Shown here one piece after another: positions 34,537 to 40,290 of a DNA stretch of 40,290 nt; positions within the stretch are counted from its first letter, which is position 1, and each line of letters opens with the position of its first letter. Position numbers and translations under genes: made by a program. This DNA comes from Candidatus Limivicinus sp. (GTDB taxonomy: Bacteria; Bacillota; Clostridia; Oscillospirales; Oscillospiraceae): contig JARHZW010000047.1 in NCBI GenBank assembly GCA_029264685.1, positions 1 to 40,290 on the forward strand, read 5' to 3'. The notes under the pieces are model-generated. The model searched no databases. It was given only the letters and a program-made list of their open reading frames with translations, and had not been told where the DNA came from.

Positions 34537-35525
34537 GTGAGATAGCAATATACAGCGGACACACAATTATATATTGGAGTGCAATCATCATAACTCTGGG
34601 TGTTGCTGCCGGCTTCTGCCTGAGCTATGCTCTTTACACTGCAAACGGCGGAAAAGGGTCTGCAATGTGGGTTATGCTCCCCATAGCACTTTTTCTCTCT
34701 GTCCTCCTCTGCCGCTTCATCCACTGGTACTGCCACGCCGAGCAGTATCCGGGTATGTTGAAGGCAATTACTGATTACTCAAACGGCGGCTACTGCCTGC
34801 CCGGAATGTTTATAGGAATTTTCCTTGCCGGACTTATTGTGAAGGCGCTTCATCTAACTGACAGCGCCGCCGGTCTCTACGATGCCATGGCACCCGGAAC
34901 CGCCCTGTGCATCGCTTTCATACGGCTCAGCGCCCTGTTCAACACCTCATGCCGCAGTACCATCATAATTCAAAACCCCATTTTCAAGCATCTTCCCGTA
35001 GGCATTGCAGTGCCCACCTCAACGGGTCTTATAGAATATCGCTTTGCCACATTCTTCATTCAGTTTATGATTATGATGCTTATGACTGTGATCCTTGTAG
35101 TATTCTACTGCCGCAGAAATAAGATTTCCATGGGCTGGGGTGTTCAGAAAGGCCACATTGCCATTGTTGCTCTCGCTCTTTACGGTGCTGTGGAGGTAGT
35201 TCTGGACAGCACCCGTTACGACTCCAGCTTCTTCCGCCTTAACGGATTTATAAGTCTTGTGCAGATAGTGAGCGCAGTTACTTTGCTGGCAGCTCTCGTG
35301 TACTACAGTATAGCCTCCATAAAAGCAAAAGGCTTTAAGTTCTACCATATAATTATATGGCTTGTATTTGCAGGCGGTCTGGCTCTGGTGGGATATTTTG
35401 AATATCTGGTTCAGCGTCACGGCGACTGGTACATTAAATGCTACACCGTCATGAGCATAGGCGCATTATTGATGTTTGCCTCGGCATACACCGCCTACCT
35501 TACGGTGTGCGAAAAAGAAGAATAA
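34533..35525 (+). CDS. Lgt-like polytopic membrane protein with changed active-site residues
   Basis: A 330 aa protein of about eight to nine membrane segments, resembling prolipoprotein diacylglyceryl transferase (Lgt). Similarity is seen in the GG...GMFIGIFLAGLIVKA region, LYDAMAPGTALCIAFIRL...FN and the late LYGAVEVVLDSTRYDS...GFISLVQIVS (Lgt: LYG...FxR...G..MGQ). Compared with E. coli Lgt, His103 is Pro90, Asn146 is Ala134, Glu151 is Ser139 and Gly154 is Ser142, while Arg143 is kept (Arg131). It is therefore unlikely to be the cell's housekeeping Lgt. It is translationally coupled (ATGA) to the phosphodiester glycosidase, so it may transfer a lipid-linked group to a glycan or anchor, by inference. 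Confidence 0.75.
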   Translation: MSEIAIYSGHTIIYWSAIIITLGVAAGFCLSYALYTANGGKGSAMWVMLPIALFLSVLLCRFIHWYCHAEQYPGMLKAITDYSNGGYCLPGMFIGIFLAGLIVKALHLTDSAAGLYDAMAPGTALCIAFIRLSALFNTSCRSTIIIQNPIFKHLPVGIAVPTSTGLIEYRFATFFIQFMIMMLMTVILVVFYCRRNKISMGWGVQKGHIAIVALALYGAVEVVLDSTRYDSSFFRLNGFISLVQIVSAVTLLAALVYYSIASIKAKGFKFYHIIIWLVFAGGLALVGYFEYLVQRHGDWYIKCYTVMSIGALLMFASAYTAYLTVCEKEE

Positions 35526-35531
35526 TCAGCC

Positions 35532-35568
35532 AAAACGGCAGTCATAAGATTATATGACTGCCGTTTTT
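35532..35568 (+). terminator. Terminator of the surface operon
   Basis: Fifteen-pair perfect stem (35532-35546 with 35553-35567), six-base loop, T run; directly after the Lgt-like gene. Confidence 0.92.
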
Positions 35569-35610
35569 CTTAAATAATTTTTCTGCTATTCATCTTTTTT
35601 CTAACATTCG

Positions 35611-35641
35611 TGATATAATTTAAAAAGAGATTCAATCTCTT
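35611..35641 (+). promoter_or_regulatory. Extended -10 promoter and start-site palindrome of the DUF2007-like gene
   Basis: TGATATAAT (35611-35619) is an extended -10 without a clear -35. A perfect 17-base palindrome, AAGAGATT-C-AATCTCTT (35625-35641), covers the predicted transcription start and could be an operator or a 5' stem. Confidence 0.6.
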
Positions 35642-35671
35642 CAATACTGTAAAATTTCAAGGAGGCTCATT

Positions 35672-35896
35672 ATGAATACCGATTACAAATTTTTAACTGA
35701 AATGGATAAGATGTGGGCAGATATGCTTATTGAAATTCTAAAAAATAATAGTATTCCCTCCGCCACTCTGCCGGTGCACGGTGCAGGCCTTACTATGAAA
35801 ACAGGAACACAGGAGCGCCTGAAAATATATGTGCCTGCCGAGAGTCTGGCTAAAGCAGAAGAACTGTTCGGTGAAGCTTTCCCCTCTAAGGAGTGA
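35672..35896 (+). CDS. Small DUF2007-like protein
   Basis: A 74 aa soluble protein. The pattern LTEMDKMWADMLIEILKNNSIPSATLPV...KIYVPAESLAKAEELFGE matches the putative signal-transducing DUF2007 family: a ferredoxin-like beta-alpha-beta unit in which an exposed strand (LKIYVP) precedes a helix. No catalytic or metal-binding residues stand out. The start has a strong AAGGAGG. It is a single-gene unit with its own promoter. Function unknown; relatives are often annotated as PII-like signal proteins without experimental support. Confidence 0.75.
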   Translation: MNTDYKFLTEMDKMWADMLIEILKNNSIPSATLPVHGAGLTMKTGTQERLKIYVPAESLAKAEELFGEAFPSKE

Positions 35897-35983
35897 TACT
35901 GCCTGTAAATATCGGTATTTTTTCAAAAATTTGCTGTAGAGTTCGGTTCTCCCCTCAGTAGAGAGCCAAAATTCACCGGTAGC

Positions 35984-36012
35984 TTGCCTCTCCCCTGTTT
36001 CTGCGCTATGCT
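35984..36012 (+). promoter_or_regulatory. Possible promoter of the hemolysin III gene
   Basis: TTGCCT (35984-35989), a 17-base spacer and TATGCT (36007-36012). It would leave a leader of only about 12 bases. An alternative reading of the same stretch is an RNA hairpin (see findings). Confidence 0.35.
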
Positions 36013-36030
36013 TTACCGCAGAAAGGGCAG

Positions 36031-36711
36031 GTGTTTAAATTGTCACGCACACCACTTAGGGAGCGCTGTCTTCCCGATTATACACGAAAAGAAGATATGT
36101 TGAACATGGCAACCCACATCGTGGGTGTCGTAATCGGTATCGTCACTCTGGTTTTCGGAATTCTTATTTCCGTATCTCACGGCAATGTATGGGGCATTGT
36201 CAGCGTCTCAATTTACGGGGCATTTATGATTATGCTTTTTGCCGTATCCAGTGTTTATCACGGCTTGAAGCCAGGAATGGGTAAAAAAGTAATGCAGGTC
36301 ATAGACCACTGCACCATATATTTCCTCATAGCCGGAACCTATACCCCTATACTTTTAAGCGCAATGCGCCCCATGCACCCCGGCTGGGCATGGACAGTAT
36401 TCGGTGCCGAATGGGCTCTTGCAGTCTTTGCCACTGTATTCACAGCCATTGACCACCAGAAGTTTTCAAAGCTCTCCATGGCCTGCTATATAGGCATGGG
36501 CTGGTTCGTTGTTCTGGCGCTTAAACCTACACTGGAGGCTATCGGTATTCACGGCATCGTCCTGCTTCTCATAGGCGGAATAGCCTACACTATCGGTGCT
36601 GTACTATATAATGTAGGAAAAAAGAAACCTGTTTACCATACGGTTTTCCACATTTTTGTGGATATCGGTGCTTTACTTCAGGCAATATGTATTTTGATGT
36701 ATGTTTTATAA
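36031..36711 (+). CDS. Hemolysin III family (PAQR-type) membrane protein
   Basis: A 226 aa protein with seven predicted membrane segments, of the HlyIII/YqfA family related to eukaryotic progestin/adipoQ receptors. The family metal-site residues are present: Ser and His in SSVYHG (about 73-78), Asp in IDHCTIYFLIAGTYTP, and the two His of HTVFHIFVD near the C-terminus. Physiological role is uncertain (membrane-lipid homeostasis; possible zinc-dependent hydrolase). The start is ambiguous: GTG 36031 is used; TTG 36040 (AGG eight bases upstream) would give 223 aa. A long perfect stem follows the stop codon. Confidence 0.9.
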   Translation: MFKLSRTPLRERCLPDYTRKEDMLNMATHIVGVVIGIVTLVFGILISVSHGNVWGIVSVSIYGAFMIMLFAVSSVYHGLKPGMGKKVMQVIDHCTIYFLIAGTYTPILLSAMRPMHPGWAWTVFGAEWALAVFATVFTAIDHQKFSKLSMACYIGMGWFVVLALKPTLEAIGIHGIVLLLIGGIAYTIGAVLYNVGKKKPVYHTVFHIFVDIGALLQAICILMYVL

Positions 36712-36753
36712 CAGAGAAACGGACATATCAGATGATATGTCCGTTTCTCTGTT
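36710..36753. terminator. 20-pair perfect stem between convergent hlyIII and degV
   Basis: Arms 36710-36729 and 36734-36753 pair without mismatch around the loop AGAT. There is no real T run on either side, so it is atypical as an intrinsic terminator. It overlaps the last two bases of the hlyIII stop codon. Confidence 0.6.
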
Positions 36754-36765
36754 AGTTTCGGTTAT

Positions 36766-37614
36766 TTATTTGTTCACAAAAAAAGCCACTGCCACAGCTC
36801 CGGGGCCTGCATGGGTGCCGATAGTGCTTCCCATAATACAGACGGGAAGATTTTCCGTATTTCCCTCCCATATGTGGCGGCTGCACTCTATATAATCGTC
36901 CAAAAGACTTCTGTCAGAGCCTGAGTAGGCCAGCATAAGCGGCATGGAAAAATCTATTCCGCCTTTTTCCTGAATAATCTTGGTCAGCATATTGTTGCTC
37001 TGCTTGGCACCTCTGGCCTTGCCGAAGATTTTAACTTCACCGTCAGCAATGCCGATTACCGGTTTAACATTCAGCACCGTTCCTGCAATAGCCGCCAAAG
37101 TTCCCAGTCTGCCGCCCTTTTTAAGATATTCCAAGGTGTCTACCCGTGCTACAATGCATATTTTGTCTTTTATTCTTTCCAGTTCCTCAGCAATCTCTCT
37201 TCCGTTCAGTCCCTGCGCTCTGAGTCTGAGCGCATACTCCAGAAGAATTCTCTCGCCAGCCGTAACATTTTGGCTGTCTACGCAGTAGACCTCTCCTCCA
37301 AATTCCATAGCGGCAATTTTAGCGCTCTGAGCCGTGCCTGACAACGCACCCGACATTGAAATTACCACTATCTGCTCTTCTTTTCCTATCCGGTTGTATA
37401 CATTCAAAAACTCAGCCGGCGCTATCTGGCTTGTAGTAGGAAGATTTTTACTTGTTGAAAGGAGCCTGTAAAATTCAGCTCCGTCTATATCTATTCCGTC
37501 TCTGTACTCTTTCCCGTCAATAAGGGTCTTCAAAGGCAGAATTATAACATCCTTTTCAGAAGCTTCTGCCTGTGTCATATCACACGCAGAATCACAAATT
37601 ATTTTTACACTCAT
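36766..37614 (-). CDS. DegV family fatty-acid-binding protein (FakB-like), copy 2
   Basis: A 282 aa homologue of the DegV at 26844-27725. Visible marks are IICDSACDMT at the N-terminus, TSQIAP, SGALSGTAQSAKIAA and KKGGRLGTLAAIAGTVLNVKPVIG, followed by the C-terminal IGTHAGPGAVAVAFF. It differs from copy 1 in the ligand-lining segments (for example CDSACD against TDTSSN), which fits paralogues with different acyl chains, as for FakB1 and FakB2. Start follows AAAGGAGG. It is a single gene with its own promoter. Confidence 0.92.
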   Translation of the reverse strand: MSVKIICDSACDMTQAEASEKDVIILPLKTLIDGKEYRDGIDIDGAEFYRLLSTSKNLPTTSQIAPAEFLNVYNRIGKEEQIVVISMSGALSGTAQSAKIAAMEFGGEVYCVDSQNVTAGERILLEYALRLRAQGLNGREIAEELERIKDKICIVARVDTLEYLKKGGRLGTLAAIAGTVLNVKPVIGIADGEVKIFGKARGAKQSNNMLTKIIQEKGGIDFSMPLMLAYSGSDRSLLDDYIECSRHIWEGNTENLPVCIMGSTIGTHAGPGAVAVAFFVNK

Positions 37615-37639
37615 ACGGAGTCCTCCTTTATCGGGGAAA

Positions 37640-37668
37640 AGTATATAGCTTTAAAGAAAATAATTCAA
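37640..37668 (-). promoter_or_regulatory. Promoter of degV copy 2
   Basis: TTGAAT (37668-37663), a 17-base spacer and TATACT (37645-37640), 25 bases before the start codon. Confidence 0.75.
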
Positions 37669-37682
37669 TTACCGTAGTAAAC

Positions 37683-37714
37683 AAAAAATCCACCGCCTGA
37701 GGGGTGGATTTTTT
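37683..37714 (-). terminator. Terminator of tex
   Basis: Twelve-pair stem AAAAAATCCACC / GGTGGATTTTTT with an eight-base loop; on the minus strand it ends in six T. It lies 27 bases past the tex stop codon. Confidence 0.88.
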
Positions 37715-37741
37715 GACACTTTAGCTATATTTGTCTAAACA

Positions 37742-39898
37742 TCACTCGTTTATCTGCTTCATTGTCAGGGATATGCGGTGTTTTTTCTCATCAACTTCAA
37801 GTACAGATACCTTAACAATATCTCCTACTGCCAGCACCTCGCTGGGGTGGCGTATAAACTTGTCGCTAATCTGAGAGATATGGACAAGGCCATCCTGATG
37901 AACACCTATATCAACAAAAACTCCGAAGTCAATAACATTTCTTACCGTACCCGTAAGAACCATGCCGGGCTTCAAGTCCTTGATTTCCAGAACATCTTTT
38001 CTCAGCAGTACGGGAGGCAGCTCTTCTCTCGGGTCTCTGCCCGGTTTTATCAGCTCCTGAGCAATATCTCGCAAAGTGGGCTCACCAACGCCGCACTCCT
38101 CTGCCGCTTTGGCCACGCCGTAGCTTTCCATGCGTTTTATAAGCTGGGAAATATTTCCTTCTGCCACATCATTAAGAGAGTAGCCGCAGAGTGTGAGAAG
38201 CTTTTCCGCAGCCTCGTAGCTTTCGGGGTGAACTCCGGTATTGTCCAGCAGCTGCTTGCTCTCCCGAATTCTCAAAAAGCCTGCCGACTGCTGGAAGGCC
38301 TTAGGACCCAGCTTTGGAACCTTCTTGATTTCCTTGCGTGAACCAAAGGGGCCGTTTTCCTCTCTATAGCTTACAATATTTTTTGCGGTAGTTTTATTAA
38401 GACCTGAAACTCTCTGCAAAAGTGAGGGTGAGGCAGTGTTTATATCAACGCCCACAGCGTTAACGCAGTCCTCCACAACGCCGTTCAATGTCTCCTCCAG
38501 CTTTGCCTGAGGCATATCATGCTGATACTGTCCTACACCTATTGCCATAGGTTCGATTTTTACAAGCTCTGCCAGAGGGTCCTGTAAACGCCTTGCAATG
38601 GACACGGCAGAACGGAGATTAACGTCGTAATCGGGGAATTCTTCAGCTGCCAGCTTGGAAGCGGAGTATACGGAGGCTCCCGCCTCGTTTACGATGGCAT
38701 AAGACTGTCCTCCGCCCAGTTCCTTCAGCATTTCTACCGTCATCTGCTCGGTCTCTCTGGAGGCGGTGCCGTTTCCTATGGCAATGTGCTCAACGCCGTG
38801 CTTTCTTATAAGAGCAGAAAGAGTCTTTATGGCCTCTTTCTTTCTGCCCTCGCTGAATGTGGGGTAAACCACCGCAGTATCAAGGACCTTGCCCGTGCCG
38901 TCAACAACCGCAACCTTGCAGCCGTTGCGATATCCGGGGTCAAGTCCCATTGTAACCTTTCCTTTAACCGGCGGCTGCATAAGCAAAGGCTTCAGGTTAA
39001 GACCGAACATTTTTATTGCACCCTCGCAGGCCCAGTCTGTCAGGTCGTTTCTGGTTTCTCTCTCCATTGACGGCCACAGCAGTCTGTCATATGCGTCGTC
39101 GGCGGCAGCTCTCATAAAGCCCATTGCAGAAGAGCCGGGCTTTATTACCACACGGCGCAGCTTCTGCAATGCCGCTTCTCTGTCAAGCTCAACGCTCACC
39201 TTCAAAAAGCCCTCTTTTTCCCCTCTGTTCAAGGCAAGGATCTGGTGTCCCTGCATTTTTCCTATTCTCTGAGAAAACTGGTAGTAAAGTCTGTAAACGG
39301 AGTCTTCTTCCACAGCGGCCGAAGACACCACGGAAGCGTTATTTTCTATAAACTCACGGAGTATTTTTCTGATCTCCGCATCGTCTGATATCTGCTCGGC
39401 AATAATGTCCGACGCACCTGCAAGGGCGTCCTCCACGCTCTCAACGCCCTTTTCGGCGTCTACATATTCTGCCGCCAGCTCTTCCGGGGCAGGCAGCTCC
39501 TGTCCCTGTGCAAAAAGAAGCTCTGCCAGAGGCTCAAGGCCTTTCTCCTTTGCAATGGTAGCTCTTGTGCGGCGTTTAGGCTTGTATGGTCTATATAAGT
39601 CCTCCAGTGAGGCCAGAGTTTCCGCTTCATCAATGGCAAGAGACAGCTCTTCTGTCATCTTTCCCTGTTCCTCTATGGATTTTTTCACCGTCTCCCTGCG
39701 CTCCTGCAATGAGCGGAGGTACTGAAGGCGTTCCTCAAGAGTTCTCAAAGAGGTATCGTCCATAGCTCCGTGCATTTCCTTGCGGTAACGGGCGATAAAG
39801 GGAATCGTATTGCCCTCGTCCAGAAGATTTACTACATTTTCAATATGGCTCAGGGGTCTGTCAAGCTCCCTTGCCAGTATCTGGTTTATAGTTTCCAA
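37742..39898 (-). CDS. Tex family transcription accessory protein
   Basis: An RNA-binding protein of 718 aa related to the core of eukaryotic Spt6. Order of parts: an N-terminal helical Tex domain, a YqgF/RuvC-like domain (GLDPGYRNGCKVAVVDGTGKVLD), two helix-hairpin-helix units (DINTASPSLLQRVSGLNKTTAKNIV) and a C-terminal S1 domain (GTVRNVIDFGVFVDIGVHQDGLVHISQIS). The best start is TTG 39898, eight bases after AAGGAG; an in-frame ATG at 39934 has no ribosome site. Tex influences transcription and toxin or stress genes in several bacteria, with unclear mechanism. It is a single-gene unit with its own promoter and terminator. Confidence 0.93.
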   Translation of the reverse strand: METINQILARELDRPLSHIENVVNLLDEGNTIPFIARYRKEMHGAMDDTSLRTLEERLQYLRSLQERRETVKKSIEEQGKMTEELSLAIDEAETLASLEDLYRPYKPKRRTRATIAKEKGLEPLAELLFAQGQELPAPEELAAEYVDAEKGVESVEDALAGASDIIAEQISDDAEIRKILREFIENNASVVSSAAVEEDSVYRLYYQFSQRIGKMQGHQILALNRGEKEGFLKVSVELDREAALQKLRRVVIKPGSSAMGFMRAAADDAYDRLLWPSMERETRNDLTDWACEGAIKMFGLNLKPLLMQPPVKGKVTMGLDPGYRNGCKVAVVDGTGKVLDTAVVYPTFSEGRKKEAIKTLSALIRKHGVEHIAIGNGTASRETEQMTVEMLKELGGGQSYAIVNEAGASVYSASKLAAEEFPDYDVNLRSAVSIARRLQDPLAELVKIEPMAIGVGQYQHDMPQAKLEETLNGVVEDCVNAVGVDINTASPSLLQRVSGLNKTTAKNIVSYREENGPFGSRKEIKKVPKLGPKAFQQSAGFLRIRESKQLLDNTGVHPESYEAAEKLLTLCGYSLNDVAEGNISQLIKRMESYGVAKAAEECGVGEPTLRDIAQELIKPGRDPREELPPVLLRKDVLEIKDLKPGMVLTGTVRNVIDFGVFVDIGVHQDGLVHISQISDKFIRHPSEVLAVGDIVKVSVLEVDEKKHRISLTMKQINE

Positions 39899-39952
39899 AT
39901 CAATAACTCCTTTTTCCGTAAAACATACGGACATCTCTGATTGTTTTTTCGG

Positions 39953-39987
39953 GGTAATATTTTACCACACTTTCTCCCCGAGGACAA
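39953..39987 (-). promoter_or_regulatory. Promoter of tex with dyad at -10
   Basis: TTGTCC (39987-39982), a 17-base spacer and TAAAAT (39964-39959). An inverted repeat GGTAA-TATT-TTACC (39953-39966) overlaps the -10 box. Confidence 0.65.
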
Positions 39988-39994
39988 CAGAAAA

Positions 39995-40014
39995 CCGCCG
40001 CAGAACAGCGGCGG
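39995..40014 (-). terminator. GC-rich hairpin upstream of the tex promoter
   Basis: Seven-pair stem CCGCCGC / GCGGCGG with a six-base loop, followed on the minus strand by TTTT. It would end any transcript coming from 40020-40165. Confidence 0.65.
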
Positions 40015-40044
40015 AGGCCTAAATAATGATTTTTAAAGGAAAAT

Positions 40045-40129
40045 CGTTCGGTATCCGAGCCGAACTCGGAGTCGTGAGCAGTTAATTCAAAAGCTTTTCC
40101 GCACAAGACGGAAGATTGAAAATATGCTC
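40045..40129 (-). ncRNA. Possible structured RNA between tRNA-Arg and tex
   Basis: On the minus strand three nested short stems (GAGCA/TGCTC, TTCAA/TTGAA, TTCCG/CGGAA with loop TCTTGTG) are followed by a six-pair hairpin (TCCGAG/CTCGGA) and, further on, by the terminator-like hairpin at 39995-40014. No convincing protein is encoded. The promoter is not clear (TTGATA near 40150, no good -10). It could equally be a chance fold or an intergenic repeat. Confidence 0.3.
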
Positions 40130-40165
40130 ATAGCTGAATTTAAACTATCAAGTACGGAAAGAAAA

Positions 40166-40191
40166 AAGACCGAGGAAAAATCCTCGGTCTT
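40166..40191 (-). terminator. Terminator of the tRNA-Arg gene
   Basis: Eleven-pair stem AAGACCGAGGA / TCCTCGGTCTT with loop of four, followed by a T run on the minus strand, five bases past the tRNA 3' end. Confidence 0.92.
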
Positions 40192-40196
40192 CTGCT

Positions 40197-40273
40197 TGGC
40201 ACGCTGTAAGGGATTCGAACCCCTGACCTTCTGGTCCGTAGCCAGACGCTCTATCCAGCTGAGCTAACAGCGC
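40197..40273 (-). tRNA. tRNA-Arg (anticodon ACG)
   Basis: A 77-base gene with encoded CCA. Acceptor arm GCGCTGT pairs with ACAGCGT (one G-U at 1-72), the D arm reads GCTCAGCTGGATAGAGC, the anticodon stem TCTGG/CCAGA holds the loop CTACGGA (anticodon ACG) and the T loop is TTCGAAT. A34 should be deaminated to inosine by TadA, encoded at 3465-3911. The promoter lies outside the window, of which only 17 bases remain. Confidence 0.97.
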
Positions 40274-40290
40274 ATTTCTCAAAGCTTGAT

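Noticed and set aside
39900-40106. 68-codon minus-strand open frame covering the tex promoter and the foldable region
   Set aside because: It runs through the terminator-like stem and the tex promoter and has no ribosome site; treated as non-coding.
1-40290. CRISPR array, insertion sequence, prophage or integrated element
   Set aside because: No regularly spaced repeats, transposase or integrase signatures, or attachment-type direct repeats were seen; the tRNA-Arg at the right edge has no duplicated 3' end in the window.

Overview
The window looks like a chromosomal segment of a Firmicute of class Clostridia, most likely the Oscillospiraceae/Ruminococcaceae group. This is inferred from strong AGGAGG-type ribosome binding sites, sigma-A promoters in AT-rich gaps, a DnaD plus DnaI-like helicase-loader pair, a ThiI without a rhodanese domain, a YtrA-type GntR/ABC operon, DegV paralogues and a SleL-like LysM protein of the kind found in endospore formers. 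No species can be named from this sequence alone. Nearly all of it is densely packed housekeeping and envelope genes. I see no phage, transposon, CRISPR array or rRNA, and no gene-free stretch longer than 300 bases.

Layout. 1-3450: an XRE regulator overlaps lepA on the minus strand and is divergent from pta; two near-identical short motifs lie in the shared control region. 3465-4511: tadA and a phosphoribosyltransferase converge on a two-way terminator. 4730-9342: an HtrA-type membrane protease, then a GntR-ATPase-permease operon. 9541-16717: a minus-strand run hisS-aspS-comM-thiI-cinA (tRNA charging, a ComM-like AAA+ protein, tRNA 4-thiolation, NMN deamidase). 16806-23527: a minus-strand envelope run, U32 peptidase-maf-mreC-mreD-PBP2, followed by a methylglyoxal-synthase-like gene with its own promoter. 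23687-26788: dnaD and a dnaI-like gene, then a stand-alone acyltransferase-fold protein. 26844-29731: degV and pepF. 29849-35525: a plus-strand surface block with a LysM/GH18-like protein and a three-gene group (beta-lactamase-like serine hydrolase, phosphodiester glycosidase, Lgt-like membrane protein). 35672-40273: a DUF2007-like protein, hemolysin III, a second degV, tex and tRNA-Arg(ACG).

How the genes work together. The MreC/MreD/PBP2 group builds the lateral wall. HisRS, AspRS, ThiI, TadA, tRNA-Arg(ACG) and LepA serve tRNA maturation and translation; TadA makes the inosine that this tRNA-Arg needs. DnaD and the DnaI-like ATPase would load the replicative helicase.

The most interesting material is a set of enzyme homologues whose defining catalytic residues are changed: a methylglyoxal synthase homologue with GGDQQ changed to GGAQQ, a SleL-like GH18 lacking the catalytic Glu, and an Lgt homologue lacking most of the known active-site residues. 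The last is translationally coupled to a phosphodiester glycosidase and sits in an operon with a beta-lactamase-like surface protein. That three-gene envelope operon is the best candidate for an undescribed system. Family assignments rest on motif recognition by eye, without database searches.
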